Of a stretch of 64,000 nucleotides of DNA, positions 10,946 through 22,418 are shown in pieces; position 1 is the stretch's first letter; every line of letters begins with the position of its first letter. The DNA is taken from NCBI GenBank assembly GCA_905182985.1, contig CAJJDN010000011.1, positions 248,001 through 312,000 on the forward strand. Direction: 5' to 3'. Source of the DNA: Paramecium sonneborni. Lineage: Eukaryota > Ciliophora > Oligohymenophorea > Peniculida > Parameciidae. A program made the position numbers and the translations under genes. The notes beneath the pieces were generated by a model. That model searched no databases and was not told where the DNA came from. It saw only the letters and a program-made list of their open reading frames with translations.

Positions 10946-12101
10946 TCATTCTGATATTTAATCTTTAACCTTTTTTTTAGGGGATTAAGATTATCCACTA
11001 AGTACATCTAATTGACTGTCAAATTATCGAACACGGTGATTTTCTTGCTATTTAATTTATTTTTTCTAAAAATAAAATTGAAATTATTCTTATTCACATT
11101 CTTATACAGATGCCTCATTAATAGGAGGTTTTTCTTATTTAATTTTGTCATTCTTTTTAATTGTTTCTTATGGTTAAAGAAGTGAATCTTTTTCATAATT
11201 TTCATCATAAAATTTCAGAATTGAATCAAAAATCTCAAAAAGATTTGACAATAAAAACTCTAAAGGAGAAAGAATCTATTCTTAGTACAAACGTTTTTAT
11301 AATTTATCAATTTTTTTAATGTGTTTGGATAACACTTTTAATGATTTTCTACCACATAATTCATCTTTTTTTTCTAAGATTTTGATTTATTTATAGATCA
11401 CTAAAACAGGTTTAATTTTAGATTTAATTTCCAACCACTTAGAAACATAAGAATATTATTCAGTATTTTTTTCAATTTCATTTTATAAAAATTCTATAAT
11501 TCTATTATTTGTATTTTTTTTCTCTTTTAATTGAATGTAATGATTAATAATACCTTAAAAATCTTTAATGAAACAAGAATCTAAAAGTCTGATAGTCAAA
11601 TTCACTACTTCTAATAAATATTGATATTTTTTTTTTAAGTTTTAATTGATTTCTAAAGTAGGATGAGCTAACAAAATAAATGATGAAAATACCTTATTTA
11701 AAAACTATATGTCCCTCTTTAAAACATATTTGAACAGGGTTAACATTAATAAAAAATATTTATTTTTAAAGAGATTAATCTTGTCTTGATTCTTGAAGAT
11801 GTTTATCATATTTGATAATTTATTCTAATTAAGTCTAGTAATGTCCATTGACAAAATTAGAAATTTTGCAGAGTCCTGCATTAGTTAGTTCTTGGACAAT
11901 TTAAATTGCATATAAATTATCAGCAATATATTTTGGATCATCTTTGATTAAAGAGTTAGAAAACTCTTTGAGTCTTTTTTTTCTTTAAGAATTTTGATCA
12001 GGGGGATCAATAAGTACTGAATATTAATTTTAAACTTCAGGAGTAACAATGTGATTGAATGGGTATAATTGTGATTAGTAAAGTTGATCAGGCATATCCA
12101 T
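10946..12101 (-). CDS. hypothetical helical protein
   Basis: A single 25-nt intron after 'GHIVFKQ' gives 377 codons from the ATG at 12101 to the TGA at 10946. The N-terminus 'MDMPDQLYQSQLYPFNHIV' leads into a long, mainly helical protein with many Lys, Glu, Gln and Asn; a coiled-coil character is likely between residues 170 and 320. No domain is recognised. It shares an 87-bp divergent upstream region with the choline-transporter-like gene. Confidence 0.65.
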
Positions 12102-12188
12102 AACATTTTCCTCTTATGAAATGGCATCGTCTTAATAAAATTGCATTTTATATTAATATATATTTTTTTATTTGCTAATAAAGATTTA
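12102..12188. promoter_or_regulatory. 87-bp bidirectional upstream region
   Basis: The start codons of the minus-strand gene ending at 12101 and the plus-strand gene starting at 12189 face away from each other across 87 bp, so this short AT-rich piece must hold both promoters. No specific binding motif can be named. Confidence 0.5.
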
Positions 12189-14235
12189 ATGTCAAGTGAG
12201 AAAGGAGAGACAACAGATCCAAAATTGAGAAATGGACCAGTAGTTGAAAGAGAATGTACTGATATATTTTGCTTATTACTTTTTATTGTCTTTACAATTG
12301 GTATGTTTTTTATAAGTGGTTACGCTTTTAAAAATGGTGATCCTCATAGAATAGCATAACCATATGATCCTGATCGTATAATTAAATTAATATAAAGATC
12401 GGGCGTGTGGAGTTGATGGTGATGTAGCTGATTATCCCTACATTTATTTTGCTAACCCAACGAATCCCAAGTATTTGTATGTGACAACCTGTGTAGCAGA
12501 ATGCCCAAGTAATTGTTATAATTTATTTAGTAGAAGAGGATAGTTAAACTCCTGAATAAGCTCCTGCATAAACACCTGAATAAACACCTCCATCATCCAG
12601 ACATACTAAAATATCTCACCTAGAAGAGACTCAAAGAAACTCAAAATTACCTAGTGAATTAAAGTGTTAAACAAACTCAATTGTTAAAAGTTGTAAATAG
12701 AATGTATTAAGCACAAACTAAGAAGAAGTCGTTGTAATTTACAATTCAGAATTATGTATATAAATAAATTTTATTTAAGTTATGAATACTGTCTGTTTAC
12801 CAACAACTAAATAATATTATGAAACTGTAAAAGATAAAATTGATATTGAAACTATGGAGAAAGTATCAAATGATATGATAACAACCAAATGGCTAATCTT
12901 TGGATCCATAGGTATAGCTTTGGTTCTTGGATTCATATTTTTATTCCTAATAGAAACATTGGCTGGATGTGTTATCTGGACATTGATATTGTTATTATTA
13001 AGTGTATTAATAGCAGGAGGTATTTATACAACAGGATACTATTATGCATTAACTGATCCTTCTAAATTACCAGCATCAGCATAAGCAGAGATTGATGCTT
13101 AAACTCTATAAGAATAAGCTTAAGCAAATAATGTTAATCCTAAAAATTATTTATATATTGGAATCACATTGTTTTCTTTAGCTGCCTTGGTTCTATTAGC
13201 TACCTGTTGTATGTATTCCAGAATTCGGCTAGCTATTGCTATACTTGAAGTATAAAATTATTTAATAGTATTTTATAGACTGCATGTGATTATGTCTAAG
13301 CTAATTTCACAGTTGTTATTCTACCTTTTGCAACCTTTTTTATTATGCTTACTTATTTCATTTACTGGTTTGTTGTAGCATTGTATTTATTTAGTACTGG
13401 AGAAACTACAAATAAACCTAAATAATTACCTTTTGGATAATTTTCATTCACTCAAAATTAAAAAATATTTGCTAACATTCATCTATTTGGATTACTCTGG
13501 AATTCTTCATTTATCATTGCTTCTGTTGAATTTATTATTGCTGGATCTGTTTGTATATGGTACTTCTAATAAGGACCTAGAGCATAAGAAGGAGGTCCAA
13601 TTCCATTACCAACTGCTATTTCTAGATTCTTTAGATATCATTTAGGAACTGTTGCCTTTGGATCTTTAATTTTAGCTATTATTGAATTTATTAGAATTTG
13701 GTTAGCATTCCTATATAAATAATAAGAAGAATTAATTAAGAAAAATAAATTCTTTGAATACTTGTTTAAATGCTTAATGTGTTGTATGTGGTGTTTTGAG
13801 AAATGTGTTCAATATATTAATAAAAATGCTTATGTTGTTAGTAACATGACAGGCAAAGGTTTCTTTTATTCAGCAAAAGAAGCTGTATTCTTAATTGCAA
13901 GAAATCCTCTTAGATTTGCTACTGTTGGAGGATTTGGAGAAATATTCATTGCTCTAGGTAGAGGTTTCATTGCATTATTAACTGGTCTATTTTGTTATTT
14001 TATTATAACAAGAACTGAAAAATTCAAATATAATGTAACCTATCCAGAAGCACCTTCACTTCTATGTGGTGCATTAGGATTAGTTGTTGGATCTTTATTC
14101 ATGTCAATATATGGAGTTGCTTGTGATGCAATATTAATTGTTTTTGTCATGGATGAAGAAATGGAAAAACAAAATGGCAAAGGAGTTGCCTTATGTTGTC
14201 CACCTAAATTGGAAAAATTTTTAGAAGACCAATGA
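12189..14235 (+). CDS. choline transporter-like protein (CTL/SLC44 family)
   Basis: This 649-residue multi-pass membrane protein matches SLC44: 'NGPVVERECTDIFCLLLF' before the first membrane segment, 'GYAFKNGDPHRI', an extracellular 'CGVDGDVADYPYIYF', 'TTCVAECP' and, near the C-terminus, 'FRYHLGTVAFGSLI', 'INKNAYVVSNMTGKGFFYSA' and 'FLIARNPLR'. About ten hydrophobic segments are visible. Introns at 12376-12397 (22 nt), then of 22, 24 and 29 nt, leave exactly 650 codons. An in-frame upstream ATG at 12141 would add a short hydrophobic leader, but family alignment favours 12189. SLC44 proteins move choline or ethanolamine across plasma or mitochondrial membranes; the substrate here is inferred. 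Confidence 0.92.
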
Positions 14236-15732
14236 TATTATATAAAGAACAAAAATATTTCATTATAATATTTTGCAAATATATCTCTTAACTAATTTTT
14301 GTTCTTGAAGTCAATCAAAAGAGTCAAGTATTTATTTTTTTAACTATTAATCGTTATTATCATAAATGATTTCTCTTTACATATATTAAATGACATCTCT
14401 GCCAGTAATTTTTTATTCTAATTTAATTAATCATTATATATTAAACAATTATTACATCATATAACCTTTCTTTTAATTAGACGATTATACATCATACCAA
14501 ATTCAAATCATTTAAATAGAATGCTATTTAAATCTACACTATACATATTTTTTGAATAATGTAAATTTTCAGTCATAAATTTATAAAATTATCAAATAAA
14601 AAAGCAACAGAACAAATATAACCAAAAAAAAGAAAGAAAACTATTGAAAACAAAAAATTATAAAAGTTTATCTAAACCATTTAAGTAATCGCATTCAATC
14701 AATACAAGAAAGTAGTATATTCAAGAATATTTTAATCAAATTTTTCATTAATTGTGTATCAAAACAAATTGAATGGTATCATATGATTCAATAGGTAAAT
14801 ATTGGAGTAGATTCAAAAATTCTTATTTTTAATTTATAACATTACTTTATTAAGTTTCAAACTTAAATCGGCTTTCTTCTAAAAACTTTTTTTCTTCAAT
14901 ACGAAAAAGCATAGTTCCATCATATGAAAAATGAATTGATCGAAGAATTTAAATAAAAAATAAAATTTAGAAAAACTATTTTCTAAAAAAAGCAAATATT
15001 AAATTTACTTGAATATTAATTATATCGAAATATTATTATTTTCTTTATAAAATAGCTTGAAAATATAATTATTTAATAAACTCATTATAAAAAGAAAAAG
15101 TTAATCAATATAGTAGAAATTATTTCATTTGCTTAATTTTAGAAAATCTTAAGAATATTTTTATGATGTTCAACTTTAAATTCTTACCTAATTAAAATTA
15201 AAAAAGAATTCATTTCAAAAGAATGATAAGGAAATAGTTTTTGATGATCTAGCCTGTTAAATAGAAGGAAAAATGATATTATAGAATTTGAATATTTTCG
15301 ACTTTATAATGAAAAAGAAAATTCATAAACTAAATAGTTTTAATAATAATAGAAAACAATTTTCTGATGAATTGATAGATTTTTAAGACAAAATTTTATT
15401 TTTTTGATTAAATCAAAGAATATATAATATTGATAATATTTGCGGCATATTTTGGAAAGGTAGAATTAATATAGTGCACAATAAATTAAAATGTCCATTT
15501 AAATATAGAATTTATAATTAGTTAATGGAAATACTGCTATTCAAAATTCATTTACTCTTTTGATATAATAATATATATTATAATTTACTTTTTTTAAATG
15601 GAGAGAAAGAAAAAAGAAGCAAATAGAATGCTTGAAGTTTGAATCAATAAAAATCAAAAATTTGTTGAATATTTAATTTCAATATAAAAAACATTCGTTT
15701 ATATCTAAAATTAATTAAAATTATTGAAAAAA
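14236..15732. other. long AT-rich non-coding stretch
   Basis: Apart from the duplicated piece that begins at 15012, no coding frame with sensible residue content appears on either strand. It contains many short A and T tracts. It lies between convergent genes (CTL and RING-like), so a long shared 3' region is one explanation. Confidence 0.55.
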
Positions 15733-16172
15733 TCATAAGAATCTACAATCTGGACAATAATTAGTGTACGTAATTTTATAAGTTTTAACTGGAGAGTTTG
15801 AACGCGATTTGACTTATCTTTATGGTTTTTTATTGATCCAAAAAAATTCACAATCTTTGTTTGCACACTATTTGATATTTTCATAACGGGATTTTAAATA
15901 ATATAACTAATTTAACATTAATCTATTTATATAAACATCCAATTCTATTATTTTTTACCTAGAGATTTGTCCGTTGCTGATTTAGCTTTTGCATAAGCAT
16001 TCAAATATATTGCATTAATTGGCGAGTTGTTATTTCATTAAGGTAGCTAAACAATTTGAGTGATAGTTATGATGAAATTTGTTGTGACAAAATAGAGTTA
16101 CTTTCTTTTCAAAAATATATTTTTCACAACTTAGACAAATATTTTATTAATCAGTAATATTAAGATGACTAA
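15012..16172. repeat. first copy of an identical 1161-bp direct repeat next to an N
   Basis: Repeated at 16174-17334 with offset 1162 and only the N at 16173 between. It ends within the RING-like gene, which is complete only across the second copy. As at 1187, this looks like an unmerged contig overlap. Confidence 0.9.
15733..16172 (-). pseudogene. 3' part of the RING-like gene, truncated at the N
   Basis: Identical to the last 440 bases of the gene at 16895-17581, including its stop codon. It lacks the 5' part because the first repeat copy ends at 16172. Probably an assembly duplicate. Confidence 0.8.
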
Positions 16173-16173
16173 N

Positions 16174-17334
16174 AATATTAATTATATCGAAATATTATTA
16201 TTTTCTTTATAAAATAGCTTGAAAATATAATTATTTAATAAACTCATTATAAAAAGAAAAAGTTAATCAATATAGTAGAAATTATTTCATTTGCTTAATT
16301 TTAGAAAATCTTAAGAATATTTTTATGATGTTCAACTTTAAATTCTTACCTAATTAAAATTAAAAAAGAATTCATTTCAAAAGAATGATAAGGAAATAGT
16401 TTTTGATGATCTAGCCTGTTAAATAGAAGGAAAAATGATATTATAGAATTTGAATATTTTCGACTTTATAATGAAAAAGAAAATTCATAAACTAAATAGT
16501 TTTAATAATAATAGAAAACAATTTTCTGATGAATTGATAGATTTTTAAGACAAAATTTTATTTTTTTGATTAAATCAAAGAATATATAATATTGATAATA
16601 TTTGCGGCATATTTTGGAAAGGTAGAATTAATATAGTGCACAATAAATTAAAATGTCCATTTAAATATAGAATTTATAATTAGTTAATGGAAATACTGCT
16701 ATTCAAAATTCATTTACTCTTTTGATATAATAATATATATTATAATTTACTTTTTTTAAATGGAGAGAAAGAAAAAAGAAGCAAATAGAATGCTTGAAGT
16801 TTGAATCAATAAAAATCAAAAATTTGTTGAATATTTAATTTCAATATAAAAAACATTCGTTTATATCTAAAATTAATTAAAATTATTGAAAAAATCATAA
16901 GAATCTACAATCTGGACAATAATTAGTGTACGTAATTTTATAAGTTTTAACTGGAGAGTTTGAACGCGATTTGACTTATCTTTATGGTTTTTTATTGATC
17001 CAAAAAAATTCACAATCTTTGTTTGCACACTATTTGATATTTTCATAACGGGATTTTAAATAATATAACTAATTTAACATTAATCTATTTATATAAACAT
17101 CCAATTCTATTATTTTTTACCTAGAGATTTGTCCGTTGCTGATTTAGCTTTTGCATAAGCATTCAAATATATTGCATTAATTGGCGAGTTGTTATTTCAT
17201 TAAGGTAGCTAAACAATTTGAGTGATAGTTATGATGAAATTTGTTGTGACAAAATAGAGTTACTTTCTTTTCAAAAATATATTTTTCACAACTTAGACAA
17301 ATATTTTATTAATCAGTAATATTAAGATGACTAA
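16174..17334. repeat. second copy of the identical 1161-bp direct repeat
   Basis: Identical to 15012-16172. This copy is continuous with the 5' end of the RING-like gene and its divergent partner, so it carries the true context. Confidence 0.9.
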
Positions 17335-17581
17335 ATTAATTAGAAAAACTTCTTTGAGTTGTTGTTTACTTTTGAGGATTATTTTGAGAAACAATTGAAC
17401 TGTTAATAATTTAATTCAATCTATTTTGTTGTTTTTATTTAATGTATTTGATTTGGAAATTGATGTCAACAAGTTTTAATCTCTGAAGTCTTTCAGGCAA
17501 GACTTAGCGAGTTGAATAAATTTCCTTAAGTTGAAGTAACTATTAAAATTTATGCTAAAACTTAAAATCCATCGAATCCAT
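16895..17581 (-). CDS. RING-like zinc-binding protein, probable E3 ligase type
   Basis: An intronless frame of 229 codons. After a Gln/Asn-rich N-terminal 90 residues comes a cysteine-histidine cluster: 'ICLSCEKYIF', 'LFCHNKFHHNYHSNC', 'QCNIFECLC', 'CANKDCEFF' and the terminal 'YCPDCRFL'. The spacing, with a C-x-H-like centre, resembles a RING or RING-like (C3H2C3) fold, which in most proteins recruits a ubiquitin E2. The last Cys pair sits almost at the C-terminus, which is unusual and suggests an extended or split zinc module. It is divergent from the MACPF gene with 56 bp between starts. The general type is fairly clear; a specific function is not. Confidence 0.7.
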
Positions 17582-17637
17582 TATTATATTATTAATTTAT
17601 AATACGTTCTTATTTATGAGAATTACCTTCCTTCTGA
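17582..17637. promoter_or_regulatory. 56-bp bidirectional upstream region
   Basis: Start codons at 17581 (minus) and 17638 (plus) leave only 56 bp, nearly all A and T, to serve both genes. Confidence 0.45.
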
Positions 17638-18730
17638 ATGTTATTGTTTTAACAAGAGGATTCTTAAAACATCAGATCCTTGCTTGACAGTAAGAAATAT
17701 ATTTTAGAATTCAGATAGCAAAAACAAGCAATATCAGATGGAAAACACAAAATTCGAGACAATTTGAATGTGATTACAAAAAAGGGATGTAAATACAACT
17801 TTGAATCATTTATAATAAAGAATACAGAATAAATTTAAAATTACATGAGCTCTTTTGTTGGGTATGTTATCTCTAATAATATAGAGTAAATTTAGTGTCC
17901 AATATTGATATTACACTATGGGCATTTACAAAATCATCTGAATTTAATCATATGTAATAGAAAATAGAGTAAAACTCAGTTACTTTTGTGATTTCTATAG
18001 CTGCATGTTAAATAGCTCAAATTACATAAGTTCCTGAATTAGCAGAATTTAATTAAAGTTTTATTGATTAACTATCTACTCTACCAATTGAATATTCAGT
18101 ACCTTAATATTTGGAATTCCTTTTTAATTTTGAAACTCATTATACAACTGATAAAGTTCTTGGATCAAGAGTAGATTATGTATATACTTTCCCTCCTGGA
18201 ATTGTTGACGATTTTGATTAAAAAAAATCTTAAGAAATTGACTTAAAAAAAGCATCAATTATTACATTCGCTCTTTTAAAAAGAGTAATAAGTTTAGCAG
18301 ATATTGCCAATAGAAGAGGAAGCTAAGGCTTATAGTGATATATCAAAATTAAGTACATCCAAAGATTAGTTAAGAGAAACTGAATTAAAACCTAATTCTA
18401 TTAAATATACTTTAAAAAGCATAAGTGAATTAGTATTAGTAGGAAAAGGATAAATTTCATCATTCAAAGATTGATTATTAAAAAACTGGATAGAATTTAA
18501 AGTAAATTATTAAATTGGCTACCCAGAAAAACCTTAACAGATTATGCAAGTTATTGTAATTATAAGGATAAAGAAATGGAAAATGTGAAACTAATAAAAG
18601 CGAAATTGGATAATGGGTGGAATCTAAAAAGGTTTGTTTGAATTTTTTAAAAGATTTTGATTGGAGAGGTCCTTGTACTTAAAAATGCTCTTTTTATAAA
18701 TTTAAATCAAAAATGCATAAGAATGCTTGA
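17638..18730 (+). CDS. MACPF (membrane attack complex/perforin) domain protein
   Basis: The key stretch is 'YLEFLFNFETHYTTDKVLGS', resembling the MACPF signature (aromatic residues, then G-T-H-Y; here E-T-H-Y). It is followed by 'SRVDYVYTF' and 'ELKPNSIKYTLKSISELV', which fits the family pattern of 'P-x-P-I-x-Y-x-L' before the last MACPF helix. A cysteine-rich tail follows ('GKCETNKSEIG', 'DWRGPCTQKCSFYKF'). Introns are inferred at 17862-17884 (23 nt), then of 34 and 31 nt; together they leave exactly 335 codons. MACPF proteins insert into membranes or mediate attachment, and ciliates have many. The 34-nt intron and tail exon are the least certain parts. Confidence 0.6.
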
Positions 18731-19179
18731 ATTATTTTTTTATAACTAAAAATTATTATTTACAAGTAAATTGTTTAGCAGAATTTTAATGATCAAAGGA
18801 TAAAGCATTATAAACAAACCCATTTCCAATGATGACAAGTTTTCTTTAAAAAGTCTATAGTAACCTGAATAAGATATTGCAAGTAGTAGTTTAAAAAAAA
18901 AAATATTAAAATTTTTTGCAAATAGACATAATTTAATAGCTAATTATAATTTCAAATTGGTAGAATGAATTTTTAAATATTTAATAAATCCTTTAGATAA
19001 AAAATTTAATTTTATCAAGCATAATTGATATCATAATTATTTTATTTAAATAATAAATTCTAATTGTATTCTTTTTTGGATGAATTTCATCTAGATTGAA
19101 TATAATTAGAAATTGCTTTAATTTTAAAAAGGACACTATTTAAATTTAATACAGATAAATAATTTAAATACTAAAAAAT
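18731..19179. other. intergenic stretch, nothing recognised
   Basis: About 450 bp of AT-rich sequence between convergent genes (MACPF and phenylalanine hydroxylase). No gene or repeat could be supported. Confidence 0.55.
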
Positions 19180-20550
19180 TCATTGACTGTTTAGATGAGT
19201 TTTAATTCTTTTTGTAGCTTTTAATTCTTTTTCTATACAATCATAATATAATCCAAAAGGTTTTTAAAGACTTTTACCAAAAATAATTAAATTTTGCATA
19301 GCCTCTTCAAAGTTATCAGTATACATATAAGTTGGTTATACTGTTTATATTGGATATTCTCTATCAGCATGAATAAAAGGATCAAATTTTTCATAATTAG
19401 CTTTTGGGAAATGCTAAATGAAATAAGTAATAAATTTTTACATCACATTCACCTATAGAACTTGCAATTCCTGCTCCATAACCTTTTATTTGCCCATTTT
19501 CTTTACATGCTCCGAATTCAAGTGTAAACCAATATAATGTTCCAAGTCTTGATAAATCCTTTTATTAGGCTCCACATGATAATATTCCAATTTCTTAAGA
19601 TAAATCAGCTACTTCTTTATCTGCAAATAATGGTACATGACCCTAATCTAATCAATTTTATATATTACTACTAATTCATGAACAATATCTGGTTCTGGAG
19701 TATATTCAGGTGTGGAATGATGTCTAATATATTAAGTGCAACAAAAAACTCTATGTCCCAAAGCGTTTAAGAATTCTCTTTAACTTAATATACCATGTGT
19801 TGCTTTTAACCTAAATCCTGTTTCTGCTTTTAGATAAGCATCAATATCTCTCAATTATGGAATTTTGTATTTAAATCCCAAAGCATTTTCTATTTTTTAT
19901 AGATTTCTTAGATATCTTTATGACATCACTTGCTAAACTTTCTCTCTCAAAATTGTATATATTTTCTTCCATGTTTCTTCTTCTTATTAAGTGTAATTTA
20001 TATAAGGAACAGGTTCTCCAACCATATGAGCTTAAGATATCTTTGCTATTTCTTCTCTTCTTTTTCTATATTCCTAATCTTTGAATTAAGGATGGTCTTA
20101 ATTGTTTTCTTCATTTACCTACATGATTAGTCCAACTTGTTATATAATAAAAATAAATACTTGTTTTTAAGTCCTCATCGTTTCTTGGATACCAAGGTAC
20201 TATTGGAACTTACTAATCATTATCTATTACAACTTCATCATATCTCTACTTTAAGTCAAAAACCAGCTCATTGAATTTATAGTCTTCAACTTTTTCAAAG
20301 GTCAATTTGACTACTATTTTTTAACCTCTTTTATAGACCTAAAAAAATACTTTGTTGTTCTATTTAATTTTAATGTTTCAATGTCATATAGATTAATCTT
20401 ATGATTTGAGAATGACTTTAAGATATTTCTTAAACTGCCATAATAATCTCTTGTAATGATTTCTACATCCTAGAGATACTCTATGTTGAAATTCCTTTTT
20501 GGATGCACTGTCGAAAACCTATTAATTGAACGTAGGATTTTATTTAACAT
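19180..20550 (-). CDS. PAH: phenylalanine hydroxylase (aromatic amino acid hydroxylase)
   Basis: A biopterin- and iron-dependent hydroxylase. The N-terminal ~110 residues resemble the regulatory ACT region. The catalytic domain begins near '[19 protein letters not shown]' and contains 'VPYINYTQQEEETW', '[20 protein letters not shown]', '[19 protein letters not shown]', '[12 protein letters not shown]' (two iron-ligand His) and '[14 protein letters not shown]' (iron-ligand Glu). The end, '[20 protein letters not shown]', is also typical. Introns of 23 (20328-20350), 25, 26 and 28 nt leave exactly 423 codons. The 26-nt intron splits 'HELV|GHVP'. It is closest in wording to phenylalanine hydroxylase; tryptophan or tyrosine hydroxylation cannot be excluded. 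All metal ligands are present, so it is probably active. Confidence 0.93.
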
Positions 20551-20611
20551 TAATTAATGACGTACTTTTTATTCAATTAATTTATAAATCTCATTAAAAT
20601 ACATTTTATCA

Positions 20612-22406
20612 TCATTAAGATTCAAGACTTTTTAAATTGTTCATTACTTTATTTGCTAATTTTTAAGTTTGAATCTGTTGATTTTCATCATTTTAATTAC
20701 CCTAAATTAGTTTTCTTGAAGTCACTTCAGGGGTATTCTATTTTATTAATAGATATTTTAATTACCAAAATTATTGGGGATCCATATAATGATGAGGTTT
20801 TAGAAATAGCAACTTAATTCAATTTACTTATAATTTGATATTTAGGTAGAAGATGTGATTATGGAGATTCATCTTCTACCTAAATATCAGTAATAGTGTT
20901 ATCTAATAATTTTATAGAATTGTTGTTATCATTTAAAGATTCATCAATTTGTTGCATTACTTTTGGAGTAAATAATTATGATTCTTTACATTTATGAATG
21001 ATCTAATGTTATTGAGGAGTCGAGAAATTATTTTTAGAAGCTTTTTTCTAATTTAGATGTACAAATGGTATATCACTTAAACTTGATTTAATGGTTGAAT
21101 CTTTTGTATCTGAAAGATCACAATTTAATTCTTTAAATCGAATTTCATCTAAATTAATTTAAAACCAATTATGTTTCAGTGCTATTCTTGCTGAAGGTCT
21201 AAATTATGGTTTAGGATGAAGAAGTTATTTTAATAAAGATAAAGCATCAAATGATATATCATTATCAATAGATTAAAAATCTACTTAACAATGATAATTT
21301 TTCATAACAATTTCCTCGTAATTTGATCCTCTGAATGGTTGTTTATGAGTTAGAAGTAAGTACATTAAACAACCTACACTGAATACATCAATTTTGTGAT
21401 CATATATTTTATCTTATAATACTTCAGGAGCAACAAATCCTGGAGTACCACATCTTGAGAACATATAATTTCCTGATGAAGAATAAATATCAGCTAAACC
21501 AAAATCAGTAATAACAACATCTTCTAAGATACCTTTATTTCTTAAAATTAAATTATCAGGTTTTAAATCTCTATGCAATATATTTTTCTTTTATAAGTAA
21601 TCTAATGAATCTAATATTGTGGCCAGAATTTTGGCAATTACTTTTTCAGGGAATTTTTAATTTTTTTAAATGTGATTTTATAATTCTCCCCCTTCTAAAT
21701 ATTCTAAAATAAAATAAACATTTGAATCATCTTCATAAACTTCATGTATTAAAATAAGACCTTTATGATTTATCTTCCTCATTATAGTCATTTCTTTCAC
21801 TAAAGCTATTCGGTCAGTTTCTGAATTTTTAATTTTAGGTTTTTCGAATACTTTTACGGCATACAATTTCTTTGTTTCTTTATTTATAGTCTAATACACT
21901 TTTGCAAAGTTGCCTTTCCCAATTATCTTCTCTAAAGTGTAATCCTCTTTAAATTAAGTTAGAATAGCACACTTTCTTAATTTTTCCCAAAGTTATTAAT
22001 TAAGTTCTTTTGATCTACTATAGAGCTCTCTGTATTGATTATTACGGATTAAACGAAACCCATATTTCTTCTAAAAAAATGAATAGGCACTTAAACCTTA
22101 TTATAGCTTTCTTTTTCTTATTTATTTTCGTATTTTAACTTTTGAATTCTAGACAAGTTTAGATTTATGATATGGTATTATTTTCCGTTAGGCTAAATAG
22201 AAGATAAGAATTACTTTGAACTTAATTAGTTAAGAATCATAGATAAAGTAATTTCTGCTAACCCAGAACCCAGTTTTATAGCTCTTCTTGAATAATAGAC
22301 ATTAATAATCAATTTTAGATTCTTCAATGATTATTGACTATTTTAGCCAAAAAGAATCATCAGGCTTTGAATCATCAAAAAATGATTTCGTAAATTTACA
22401 ATTCAT
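20612..22406 (-). CDS. protein kinase with N-terminal PH domain
   Basis: Residues ~33-130 form a PH domain ('CLLFKKSYKTGFWVSRNYF' and the later 'LNQQLWEKLRKCAILTQF' helix). The kinase domain follows from ~140: G-loop 'IGKGNFAKVY', Lys in 'AVKVF' (169), 'HRDLKPDN' (264 catalytic Asp), 'DFGLAD' (285 metal Asp), 'CGTPGFVAPE' and 'DVFSVGCLMYLLLT'. The Ser/Thr C-terminal ~150 residues hold an inverted repeat at DNA level. The activation-loop wording places it near the CAMK group. Three introns (22, 26, 28 nt) leave exactly 573 codons. A PH domain implies recruitment to phosphoinositide membranes. Its ATG lies only 12 nt after the stop of the GTPase-LSDAT gene upstream. All catalytic residues are intact. 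Confidence 0.9.
20836..20889. repeat. perfect 20-bp inverted repeat with 14-nt loop inside the kinase gene
   Basis: TGATATTTAGGTAGAAGATG (20836-20855) is the exact reverse complement of 20870-20889. The arms are separated by 14 nt. Both arms are coding ('TDIQVEDES' and 'HLLPKYQI'), so the transcript could fold into a long hairpin. Confidence 0.9.
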
Positions 22407-22418
22407 AAGAATAATTAA

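Noticed and set aside
12141..12188. Upstream start for the choline-transporter-like protein
   Set aside because: It adds an unusual hydrophobic leader absent from the family and shortens an already tiny divergent spacer; the ATG at 12189 fits better.
17638..18730. MACPF gene as a frameshifted pseudogene
   Set aside because: Introns of 23, 34 and 31 nt explain all frame changes and close the frame, although the 34-nt one needs proof.
20328..20350. Frameshift in phenylalanine hydroxylase at a T-run
   Set aside because: A 23-nt GT-AG intron at 20328-20350 restores the frame and gives exactly 423 codons.
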